A DNA stretch of 64,000 bases, from NCBI GenBank assembly GCA_018136815.1, contig CM030932.1, forward strand, positions 7,265,505-7,329,504, written 5' to 3'. The notes beneath the pieces were generated by a model. The model ran no database searches. It saw only the letters and a list, made by a program, of their open reading frames with translations, and was not told the origin of the DNA. The translations under genes were made by a program, and so were the position numbers. Positions 52,838 to 61,814 of this stretch are shown in pieces. The DNA comes from Isochrysis galbana (taxonomy: Eukaryota; Haptophyta; Isochrysidales; Isochrysidaceae). The first letter of the stretch is position 1. Every line of letters starts with the position of its first letter.

Positions 52838-53866
52838 ATGGGGTGCGTGTGGCGCTGGTGGGCTACCTTGGCGCTGCTCGTGCTAGTGGCGGCTGAGGAG
52901 TGCGCGCGCGGCGATGCGCCGGTGGTGCGCGTGGGTGGTCGCTTCATCACACCGCCCGTCACCGAGTCTCACTCTGTTGGCGGCAGGCTGGTTGAGCTGC
53001 GTGCTCTGAGTGACGAGCTTCAGCTGACGCACCTGAGAGGCCTCGTGGACACCACCGAGGTCGACGCTCTCGTGCGGATGGCGGCGGCGCGAGACGGATT
53101 CATCAAGTCGCCGCTTAAGTCTCAGGTCAGTGGCGAACGCCTTGACGGCGACGCCAGGCGCACCTCCTCCTCGTGCCCGATGCTCTGGCCGATCCTTTAC
53201 GCTGGCCGAGAGGACGAGATCAGGGCAAGTCGGCCAGAGCTCATGGAAGAGCTCGAGCTGACGGACGAGATTGCGCGGCGCGTTGCTGCTTTTTTCAGCC
53301 AGGCTGGCGTCCAGATCACGCGAGAGCATATCGAACCGCTGCAGCTGGTGAGGTACACAGGCGGCGAGGCATTCGGACCGCACCATGACTACCATGCCTC
53401 GGGCGAGTCGTCGGTGCAAGGTGTGTGCCTCCAGCATGCGCACGGGCGAGTGGCAGTTGCCAGTGGCACGCGGACATGGTGGCTGAGAGTGGAGAGTGGC
53501 ACGCTAGGGGATGCCACTTCCCGCGTGCCTGTGTTTCGCGGCTTTGCAGACCGACCTCCACGGCTCCTTCCCCCTTGCGCACGTGATACAGGCGAGCAAC
53601 GCGCCTTCACTGTGTTGCTCTTTGGCTCGACGCTGGGGCCCGATGATGGCGGAGAGACGCACTTCCCCGAGCTGGGAATTTCGGTGTGGCCGCGAGCAGG
53701 CGACGCGATCGCGTGGTCGAACGTGCATCAGGACGGATCGCCCAACCCGAGATCGCTACATGAGGGCCGGCCACCAAAGGAAAAGGAGAAGGTGGCGGTC
53801 AATGTGTGGATCTCGGACACGCCCTTCTCGCCGGAGGCTGGGCTGGGCCGCGCCGTGAAGAGCTGA
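52838..53866 (+). CDS. Prolyl 4-hydroxylase-like 2-oxoglutarate/Fe(II) dioxygenase, 2 exons, 285 residues
   Basis: Exons are 52,838-53,420 and 53,592-53,866. The intron is GT-AG and the join completes a Gly codon (SSVQGEQRAFTVLLF), for 858 nt in total. The ATG at 52,838 opens a signal peptide (MGCVWRWWATLALLVLVAAE), which suits an ER/secretory enzyme. The metal-binding HxD is in GPHHDYH (H182 and D184). After the jelly-roll strand TVLLFGSTLGPDDGGETHFPELG come GDAIAWSNVHQDG and the distal His/Lys block SLHEGRPPKEKEKVAVNVW. These are the features of membrane- or lumen-located P4Hs that hydroxylate peptidyl proline. The proline-rich surface protein in this window is a plausible type of substrate, by inference. 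Confidence 0.9.
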   Translation: MGCVWRWWATLALLVLVAAEECARGDAPVVRVGGRFITPPVTESHSVGGRLVELRALSDELQLTHLRGLVDTTEVDALVRMAAARDGFIKSPLKSQVSGERLDGDARRTSSSCPMLWPILYAGREDEIRASRPELMEELELTDEIARRVAAFFSQAGVQITREHIEPLQLVRYTGGEAFGPHHDYHASGESSVQGVCLQHAHGRVAVASGTRTWWLRVESGTLGDATSRVPVFRGFADRPPRLLPPCARDTGEQRAFTVLLFGSTLGPDDGGETHFPELGISVWPRAGDAIAWSNVHQDGSPNPRSLHEGRPPKEKEKVAVNVWISDTPFSPEAGLGRAVKS

Positions 53867-54626
53867 AGGTCACAAGTGCAAGTGGACCACTTATCAGCCT
53901 ATGCAACACATTGCGTAGCTGCGCCAGCACCTTGGACACCGTTGGCTTGCGTAGTGCAAGTTGTTTCGCATGCGCAAGTGCGTGGAAGCGCGTGTGCCAA
54001 CATATCCTTCTGTCACAAGCTCATCGGCAATATGTGCATGGCGCATGGACGAGAACGACAACGATGCTGATGTTGCGAGCAGCAAGGCGGCGGCGCGGTA
54101 TGGTGCCAAGCTCACTTTTTTCACAATCACGAGCCTCGTGGAAGCGCTGATGCATTACCAAGAAAAAACGTAGACCAACTCACGGATGCGCTCAACACAA
54201 CCGAACCTCCAGTGTCCATCACAATGTCGACTTCGCAGAAGCTACTTCAAACCCATATGCAGCGTAAATAAATAGATCAGCCACACGCGCACAGACCAAT
54301 TGCCGATCGGCGAATAGGACTAGGGGCGGCAGGTGCTTGATGCGCGTGTGCCATGGGCGACTCTTTGTCACAGCTTGGTCGACATGCATCATGTCTCATT
54401 ATGGCCAAGCGGTAAGTAATTAATGCGATTGCGTGCACGTAAACAGCTGCTCGCGAGTCTTTGCCGATTTGTACCTACGCCTGCGCCATAGCGAGCGTGA
54501 AGCGCGCGTGTGCAGTGCGCGCGCAGCGGCCAGCAACAAAAGGAGTGGATGTGGTACGCAGGGGCGTGCGTGCACATGCTTATACTTGCTTGCAGCCAAC
54601 GAATGATCAAGAAGGACGATAAAATA
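53867..54626. other. Intergenic, no gene recognised
   Basis: Short frames on both strands have no family-like pattern. aataaa-like strings occur near 54,267 and 54,622-54,630. Confidence 0.5.
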
Positions 54627-54807
54627 AATAAAACATCTGAGCGTTAGTACCACTACTCCCACTAGCCCGGTACCAACACGACAGCCCTCAGCGCACCTGC
54701 CCGTACACCTTGGCGCGTGCTGTTGACACAGATACATACTCCTATGCACCCCTCCAAATCTCCCCCCTCGCATGCCCCCGGCTCCCATTCTAACTCCCCA
54801 CAAGTTA
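54627..54807 (+). repeat. Dispersed repeat R1, copy 2 (181 bp)
   Basis: This is the near-identical partner of 19,386-19,566. The flanks differ on both sides, which sets the element's edges. Confidence 0.9.
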
Positions 54808-55040
54808 AAATGAGGGAAACCCCATTGAGGCGGACCGGTCGACGCCGGCCGACTCTCCGGGAAAATGCACCGGGGGGGGGGGGAGGGACCTCTCGTCGAG
54901 AAGCGGAGCGGCCCTTACAGCTCGCGCCGCGAGCAGTCATCGAAGAAATAAATGACTGCGCCCCCCTATACCTGCCACAGGGACGTCTTGAGCCACTCCC
55001 TTCTTCTCCCCCTCCTCAACTAACTTTATAGTCAGTTGCC

Positions 55041-55532
55041 ATGGAGCGCGCCGGCGCTCCCCTCCTCTCCTTCGGGCCCCCCGCCGAGGGCGGCCCCCCA
55101 GCCCCCATGGAGCAGTCGCTGTCGAAGCGACCGCGCCCGCCATCAGAGGCCGAGCAGGTGCGCGCGACCCCCGTCGCGCCACACGGCCCGCGGCTCCGGC
55201 CGCACCACGCACAGCAGCCATGCTGGCCCCCCCCATGGGGGGCAGCAGTCTGCAGACTTCAGCAGAGCATGAACAGGCTCACAGAGCCACTCCTCCAATG
55301 GGCATGCCTTATGGCAGAGGCCCCTTCCGCCCTGGCAGAGACCAGGTGGCCCTTATGGGCACCAACACTGCCTGACAAGACATCCCAAAATCACGCACAC
55401 CACAAGGCTCTGGGGCACCAGAGCAGATCAAGCAGCACCTACACCCACTGTCCCACCCCACAGCCTCTCCCCATACGCACCTCGACGACCTCCCTCCACG
55501 CCACATCTGACTCTCGCCCCACTCTCCCTTGA
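55041..55532 (+). other. Repeat-associated ORF beginning MERAG.P (family member 2)
   Basis: It starts gcc-ATGGAGCGCGCC with a Pro/Ala-rich N-terminus, like the frames at 36,762 (+) and 57,783 (-). The preceding 54,950-55,015 also matches the minus strand of 40,961-41,042. The ORF is 163 codons and matches no known domain. It is probably part of a repeat rather than a host gene. Confidence 0.3.
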
Positions 55533-55599
55533 CACACAGGACCCAGACCAAGAAGACAACGAGCAAATGCCCGACTCAGACGCCAATTTCGAACTCTCT

Positions 55600-55720
55600 T
55601 TCCATCAAGATGGGGACCTCGTACTCAACGACACGGCGGTCTATGCCGCCATTGTTGAACTACTTCTAGAGCTCGAGGGTGTAGACCCTGAGCCAGACTT
55701 CTGGGCCCGCTCAAACAGGG
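55600..55720 (+). pseudogene. Fragment of the same repeated protein as at 41,236 (copy 2)
   Basis: GDLVLNDTAVYAAIVELLLE followed by LEGVDPEPDFWARS parallels 41,236-41,345. After WARS the frame passes into the GC-rich dispersed repeat shared with 19.8 kb and 39.2 kb. Confidence 0.45.
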
Positions 55721-56025
55721 CCCCCTGCCTCTCCCACGCTTGCCTCGCTGGCCATGGGAGCCGCCCAGAGGCATCTGTCTGCCTGGCGACCAGGGAAGGG
55801 GGGGGGGTCAGCTCGAGGGCAGGCCCACGCAGGGCGTGGGAGTTAGTGGGAGTGCGAATCACGGCCCGCGCCCACTAGGGGTCTGGGCCAGTGTGATGAT
55901 TGCCCAGCCCCTGGCAAAGGGCAGGGGCTGTGGTTGATTGTACGGGCCCACCCCTGGGGGTGTCCGCGATGGAGAGAGGGGGGCGCGAGGCCCCCATTGA
56001 CCCCTACTTATAAAAGTAGGTTTTT

Positions 56026-56337
56026 ATTTTTAACAAATTTTTATGGGTCGCGGCGCGGCAAAGGAACGGGACTAGCGCTCACTCAAGACAGGACACCTTG
56101 CCGCGGCAAGCGCAAGCACCCTTTCCCCCTTATGCCACCCAGCTCTTCACTAGCTTTCTACCTGCGCTAGCTAGAGCGCCCCTCCCTCCACACTCAGACA
56201 GCCCCCTACGCCAGGATCCTGTTATGGTCTCGCAGGCAAGGGGGCCTAATGGGAGGGAGAGGAGCAACTCCTCCGAGAGGAGCTGTGGGGAAGGAGATGT
56301 CTGAGTGGGGGCGCTATACCCTTGCGCTAGGCATGGG
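56026..56337 (+). repeat. Direct repeat R5, unit 1
   Basis: It spans atttttaacaaatttttatggg to gcgctaggcatggg and recurs at 56,663-56,973 with about a dozen differences (period 637 bp). No gene is seen in it. Confidence 0.9.
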
Positions 56338-56662
56338 GATGGAATCAGAGCGATAGAAAGCAAATTTTTTACGACTACACTATGATTAAAGTCTAAACAT
56401 TTTCCCCCTTACGCCTCTCGCAAGGGGGGGCCCTTCCTCCACTTTCGCCTGATTCCGCGGAGGTGATGCGAGCGCGCAAAATGGCGCGGCCCCGCGTCAC
56501 TTACGAGTCGAGCCATGCCGCCTTGTCTGAAGAAGAAGGGGAGGCGGAGATGCGAGCGCAGGTGCGAAGCCGCAAGCGGAAGACGGAGGAGGTGGCGGTG
56601 GCCAGAATGTGGAATGTGGGGCGCCAAGCAGCTATAGTAGCCTATCCCCTATCTATGTGTAA

Positions 56663-56973
56663 ATTTTTAACAAATTTTTATGGGTCGCGGTGCGGCAAAG
56701 GAACGGAACTAGCGCTAACTCAAGACAGGACTCCCTGCCGCGGCAAGCGCAAGCACCCTTCCCCCTTATGCCACCCAGCTCTTCACTAGCTTTCTACCTG
56801 CGCTAGCTGTAGCGCCCCTCCCTCCACACTCAAACAGCCCCCCACGCCAAGATCCTGTTCTGGTCTCGCAGGCAAGGGGGCCTAATGGGAGGGAGAGGAG
56901 CAACTCCTCAGAGAGGAGCTGTGGGGAAGGAGATGTCTGAGTGGGGGCGCTATACCCTTGCGCTAGGCATGGG
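56663..56973 (+). repeat. Direct repeat R5, unit 2
   Basis: The partner of 56,026-56,337. The roughly 325-bp spacer (56,338-56,662) holds a short Arg/Glu-rich frame of no recognised type. Confidence 0.9.
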
Positions 56974-57009
56974 CAGCGACGCCGCCTCAAGACGTGTCCT
57001 CCCTCTTGT

Positions 57010-57400
57010 CTTGAGTCGAAATTATTGGTGCTTGAAAAAGAGGGCGAGGGGGGTTGTGCTTCTTGGGTTGTTGGTAGTTGGAAGAGGGAGTGGGAGAGGG
57101 ATTCAGGTATTGGAAGAGGGCCCAAAGGGCACTGAATTGTAGGTACTTGTGGCCCACAAGAGTGGGGTGAAAACGATAAATGTAAGTGTATCAACATGGG
57201 TCTTGCTTGAGTTTGAGTTGAAATTTTTGGTGCTTGAAACAGAGGGTGAGGGGGTTCGTACTGTTTGGGTTGGTTGTGGTGTGAAGGGGGAGTGGGAGAG
57301 GGAGTCTAGTGTTGAAAGAGGGCCCAAGGCAGGGTACTGAGTTGTAGATACTTGTGGCCCACAAGAGTGGGGTGAAGGAAACAAGTGTGTCAACATGTTG
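57010..57400 (+). repeat. Tandem duplication (~200-bp units)
   Basis: The strings ttggtgcttgaaa.agagggcgagg, gagtgggagaggga, gaagagggcccaa, gtacttgtggcccacaagagtggggtgaa occur twice, about 201 bp apart, with scattered differences. Confidence 0.85.
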
Positions 57401-57783
57401 GGAAACGGAGGCATAGGGTGCTCTCCATGGAAGATCGATGGTTGTGAAGTGCCCTCCCATGATGGGTGCACTGATGGTAGAGGTTTCCACCATGGGAAGG
57501 GCAGCTGAGCTGCCCTCCCACATGAGGTGCTCTTGGGGTGGGAGGGTTTCCCACTGTTGGAGGGGGTCTCAAAGACCCCCTGCATGCTACGCAGAGGTAT
57601 GGTGGCAACCTGTTCGGTGCCAGTGCTCGCCACCCCGCGCGCTTGCGCGGGTGTGGTTTGGATGGGCTGGATGGGCTTTGAGAGGGCTTTCTGACGAGCC
57701 GCCTCGGGCGGCATGGGGCGTCCCAGGTGGGGCGCGGTGGCGAGGGTCGCCTGGGGCTCGGGAGCGGTCGCGGCACGCTCCAT
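57103..57783 (-). other. Repeat-associated ORF beginning MERAA.AP (family member 3)
   Basis: This minus-strand frame of 226 codons shares the ATGGAGCG start and a Pro/Ala-rich beginning with frames at 36,762 and 55,041. Its C-terminal half is encoded by the tandem duplication and is Ser/Pro/Thr-rich. No known domain is seen. Confidence 0.3.
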
Positions 57784-57789
57784 AGGTCA

Positions 57790-58381
57790 AACTATAACAA
57801 TAGTTTTTCAGCCTATCCCCTATGTGTATGTATATGAGAGTGAGTGTGAGTGCCCTTACTTGTTCCTAGACAATTAACAATCGCATTCACAACAATACAA
57901 CTTTGGCAATGACAATGTAGCTGTTTATGTTCTCCAGCTCGGGTTTATGATCTCCGGCTGAGGCTCGTTCCCCCCGGCCCTGGTGCACGAGCAGATCATC
58001 AATCTCGGCGAGGGCGACAGCAGCGGGGGAGGGGAGCGGCGCGTGCTTCATGGCTCTATCAATTTACTGATAGTTGTAATGGCTACAGCTACAGGCCTAC
58101 GAGGCGCGCCTGCGCCATCGGCTCCACTAATGTAACCGACGCGCTGCTCGCGGCAATACCTGCGCAACACGCCCTGCCCAGCCCAGGAATTTGCTTCCCA
58201 TCAATTTCTCCCAGAGACCCACTAGAGGCCCACACATTCGCATAGCAATTAGGCAACCGCAGACGACGCTATCCCTTGGCCCTAGCTAGCAGCTAGATGC
58301 CAAAGGACATTAGCCAATCGATAATGGAATGAGTACTCACGCATACCGAGCTTTCAACGAGAGCTCCCGCAACGCTTAGGG
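57790..58381. other. Intergenic, no gene recognised
   Basis: It contains at 58,025-58,080 a motif also found at 1,180-1,235 (gaggggagcggcgcg, then a ctatca..tgata palindrome). It is the 3' flank of the minus-strand fibrillin gene. Confidence 0.5.
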
Positions 58382-59029
58382 CTAAGCTGTTCTCTCCCTG
58401 TCTGTGAAGCAGCCGTCGCGCACCTGCACCACAACGAGCCCGGCCTCTTCCCACCTGTCTGGAGAGTCGCGTGGAGACTCAAAGATGCGGATGTCGTCGT
58501 CCACATAGAGCACACGCAAGTAGCCGGGCCCAGAGATGGCGTCGCTTAATAAGGGCTTGCCTGCAATCACAAGTCCACCTTGTGATACATCAACAGTAAA
58601 GTCCTTCGGACAGCGGCGCATCGACGCGTCGACCTGAGCGAAGGAGCCCTTTGCAATGAAGTGAACGGTGCTGCCTAAGATCTCACCATAGTTCTCGACC
58701 AAGCCGGCATCCTGGTCATAGCTTTGGCCAGCGATGTTAGTGTTGCGCAGGAATGGAAGCGCGCGCGCAGCCCTCTCCCACCGCGGCGTCCGTCCCCGGA
58801 CGTACGCCGCTCGCCACAGCCCGCAGCCGATAGAGTTGAAGGGAACGCGAAGCGCAACGAGAGAATCGATGAGTGGGTCGATCTCAGCTGGTTCGCTCTC
58901 GCCTCGGACGAGCGCGCGGCGGAGCGCCAGTGCCTGCGACGGCTGGCCACGGCGAAGCCACGCCGGCTCGACCAGCCCACCCAGCCGCAGAAGCGACGGC
59001 ACGGCGCACAGCAGCAGCAGAGCCGCCAT
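58382..59029 (-). CDS. PAP/fibrillin-family plastid lipid-associated protein, 215 residues
   Basis: Fibrillins are lipid-binding lipocalin-like proteins of thylakoids and plastoglobules. The start at 59,029 (MAALLLLCAVPSLLRLGGLV) gives a hydrophobic leader. A helical segment with EIDPLIDSLVALRVPFNSIG follows, then the family signature of a WRAAYVRG strand, NTNIAGQSYDQDAGLVENYG, a GSTVHFIAKGSFAQVDA strand pair, GPGYLRVLYVDDDIRI and a final VVQVRDG strand, matching the PAP domain's 'G-W-L...YLD-x-D-LRI-x-R' ending. An in-frame extension upstream to 59,257 is Arg/Glu-rich and reads as leader DNA. It diverges from the LIM gene with 277 bp between starts. Confidence 0.8.
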   Translation of the reverse strand: MAALLLLCAVPSLLRLGGLVEPAWLRRGQPSQALALRRALVRGESEPAEIDPLIDSLVALRVPFNSIGCGLWRAAYVRGRTPRWERAARALPFLRNTNIAGQSYDQDAGLVENYGEILGSTVHFIAKGSFAQVDASMRRCPKDFTVDVSQGGLVIAGKPLLSDAISGPGYLRVLYVDDDIRIFESPRDSPDRWEEAGLVVVQVRDGCFTDRERTA

Positions 59030-59306
59030 CAGAGAGACTAGAGTACGAGAGAGGCCGGGCGGCGATTCTGTCCAAACGTCCGGACAGTGAGAAAAAGAAA
59101 AGGGCGAAGAAGGCCCATCTCGTTTCCTCTTCTCTGCCCCCTCTCTTCTCTCTTCCTGCCCCTCTCTCTCTCTCTCTCCCTCTCCCCTCCCCCCAACCCC
59201 GCATTCTTCTCCTCTCCTCTCTCCTACGCTCTCCTCTCCCTCTCTCTCTGTAGCCAACCGGTGAGCTCTCTCCGCCTCGGCCTGGCTTTCCTCCCCCTTC
59301 CGCCAG
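59030..59306. promoter_or_regulatory. Bidirectional promoter region between fibrillin and LIM genes
   Basis: The 277-bp interval has GA-rich DNA on its left and CT-rich DNA on its right, so both coding strands have pyrimidine-rich leaders. No TATA box is evident. Both genes must start transcription here. Confidence 0.5.
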
Positions 59307-60643
59307 ATGGACCGACTGGCAGCGCAGTCTCGCGATTTCGCCTTTCTTCGTGCCGCTGCCTCCGGCCGTGAGCTCTACTGCGCTGGCCCTCACGGTCCCA
59401 CCGAGAGAGAGGCGCTTGCGTGCCTCGGCTGCGGCCGCTGCGTCGCAGACGATCCTCTCGCCTTCCAGCCGTCGCCCGCGCCCACGTTAGGGCCTGGCGA
59501 GGCTCTTCCGCTCTACTGTGATAACTGCAGGCCAACGCACCTCGGCCCACCCTGCCGCGCCTGCGGCCTCGCAGCGCCGCGAACGAGCGCCGTGCTGGCA
59601 GGAGACTCTTGGTTTCACCATTCTTGCCTCCGCTGCTCGGAGCCGGGTTGTGCGCTGGCCCTTGGCGACTTCTACTACGATCACCGTGGTAAGCCGTACT
59701 GCGCGGAGCATCACACAAAGTACACAGCTGAGCGCTGCGCCAAGTGCGACGGTGCCGTCGGCCGCGGCGTCTCGGCACTCGGACGCGCTTGGCATAATGA
59801 GTGCTTTACGTGCTCCATCTCGGGCGCGCCGCTCGGCGCAGGCACCTTCTACCTGGACCAAGGCAAGCCCATTGCACCGGGCGTGCGCGAACATCTTGCT
59901 CCACGCTGTGCAGAATGTGGTGAGCCTGCCACTGCTGACAGGGTCTGGGCGATGAGCAGGTGAGCTGCTATCCTCACCCGTCGTGCGCTTGCAATCCTTG
60001 GGCACGGCCACTCGGGGCTGGCAATGCTGCTATGCTGCGGCTGGTTTTGTCGAAGGATCTGTTGGCTAGCGCCCGCTCACTTGATGCCGCTCCGTCCCAT
60101 TGCGCGCACTCCAGGTTCCATCACAAAGAGTGCTTCGTGTGCGTGCACTGCAAGGAAAAGATTGGCAGCCGGCGGTTCGTGGTACTAGATGGCGAGCCGT
60201 ATCTTGAGGGATGCTACCATATAATATTCGGGGGGAACGCACCGTCTCAGGTACAGGAGTCTATTGGCAGTGTGCGCAGGCGCTACGCCATTGCCGTCCC
60301 GTTGTCACTTCCGAGTTTGGGTGGGGAAAAGGGTCTGCCAGCATTTATGGAGACGCACAAACGGCTCGTGCAGCCTGCCAGGCGCGAGCTCCGCGAGAAG
60401 GGTGTGCTCGACTTACACTATTTTCTTTCGACGGCCGTCTCTGGTATGCCGATGCTGATCTTTTCGCTGAGCTTGCGCGATGATGCGGATGCAAAGGTGC
60501 GGTTACTTCCTTTGCGAGAGAGTGCGCAGGGGAATGGTGTCGGTGCCGTGTCGACGCGTAGCGCCGATCCGCCGAGGTGTGCAAGGTGCCGACGCTCACT
60601 TCCGACCCTGTCTTGCAATAGGCGGAGTTGCAAACGGCGCTAG
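59307..60643 (+). CDS. LIM-domain protein, 2 or more exons
   Basis: Exon 1 is 59,307-59,959 and exon 2 starts at 60,115. The GT-AG join restores SRFHHKECFVCVHCKEKIG. An N-terminal zinc ribbon (CLGCGRC...CDNC) is followed by three LIM modules: CRACG...FHHSCLRCSEPGC...CAEH, CAKCDG...WHNECFTCS (its second finger lacks the usual final Cys pair, reading GKPIAPGVREHL), and CAECG...FHHKECFVCVHC...GCYH. LIM modules mediate protein contacts, often at the actin cytoskeleton. After GCYH at about 60,225 the end is uncertain: the same frame stays open to 60,643, while another frame (60,240-60,483, with TSEFGWGKGSASIYGDA and FSFDGRLWYADADLF) looks more protein-like, so a further intron near 60,230 is possible. 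Confidence 0.8.
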
Positions 60644-61124
60644 AGGATAATAGGGCGTGCATCCAATGGAACCAGCACATCTCGGCGGTGCATGACCCGT
60701 CACGTTCTCGCGGCCAGCCGTGGTGGGCCGGGATCACGCCCGAGCGGAACTCCACTTGATGTGTTTATATGTGACCTGTGTGCTATATGATTGACATACG
60801 AGCACCTATTGCCTGCCAAAGTGTACCAAGGTGCCCAGCACCGTGCGGATCCCAAGCAGGCGCGTATGGCCGGCTTACGCGGGTCGCTCGTACCAGGCTC
60901 GTTCATCCTGTGGCCATAGGGTCCAATGTAGGACATCGCTCCGCTGCTGTGCGGAAATCCTCGACGTCAAAATTTTTGATCGCTGCCGTGCTCCTTCGTC
61001 GGAGCGGGCGAAGAGGAGGATTGGTGTGTTCGCTTGTGTCCTAGATTCTAGGTCGAAGACTTGCGGCACACGTACAACTCCCAAGTAGAGGGAATCCCGC
61101 TAGTTGTGAAGCGCGGGGACCAAT

Positions 61125-61225
61125 AACGAAAAATACCGAATTTCAGGTCTTCGAAGACGGTGCGCGAAATACAGTTGGGACCCCCTCCGGTATATTTTTA
61201 ATGAGGCCCTTCATGCGAGGCACAA
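61125..61225 (-). repeat. Dispersed repeat R4, copy 2
   Basis: Its minus strand aligns with 51,655-51,755 (cgcatgaagg, ataccggagggg, cctgaaat-cggtatttttcg) with several indels. Confidence 0.6.
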
Positions 61226-61469
61226 ACATGGAATGACGAGGAATTTTTGATGCCAACTCACTGGGTGCTCACGGCCTGCTTCCATGCACACTAGACGACT
61301 ATAAGTCAACCTCGTAATGTTGCACTTCAATTGGTACGAAAGTATCACAAAACTCAAGACGCTTACGTGAATCACTAGTCACCGAAGGCTAGAGCGACTA
61401 ATTTGGCATCGCGACCGGGCGGACGGCATGGTCTATTTTTTCATCCACTTCAACGAGTGACAGCACAAA

Positions 61470-61565
61470 ACGTAGCCCGGCGCGATGCCTAACAAAAACA
61501 TCCGGGGGGGCCTACCTGACGCGACGAAAATATTCGCCAAGAAATGGTGCGATTTGCCCCCCTCT
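61470..61565 (+). repeat. Dispersed repeat R3, copy 2
   Basis: The partner of 46,893-46,992. Both encode KIFAKKWCD after a Gly-encoding G-run. Confidence 0.7.
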
Positions 61566-61814
61566 TGCCATGGCGTCGCTCTCCCTCTTCTCGGCCGTCC
61601 TGGTCACCGCGATGCTGCCAGGGCGCTAACATTTTATAGATAGTGGGAAAAGGTTGCTGAGCATGGAACAACACCTAGTTGATGTATGGTGACAATGAGA
61701 AAATCATAAGGGCTGGTTGGCGTGAGAATGATGCTGCGTCTAGCTTCGCTAACATCACATCCACCTCAAGCGAACGAGCTAGGTGTGTCTAGCTCCGCCA
61801 ACGTCACATCCACC

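Larger units (their letters stand above)
60644..61814. other. Intergenic with repeats R4 and R3, no gene recognised
   Basis: R4 copy 2 lies on the minus strand at about 61,125-61,225 and R3 copy 2 on the plus strand at 61,470-61,565. The remainder shows no family-like frame. Confidence 0.5.
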
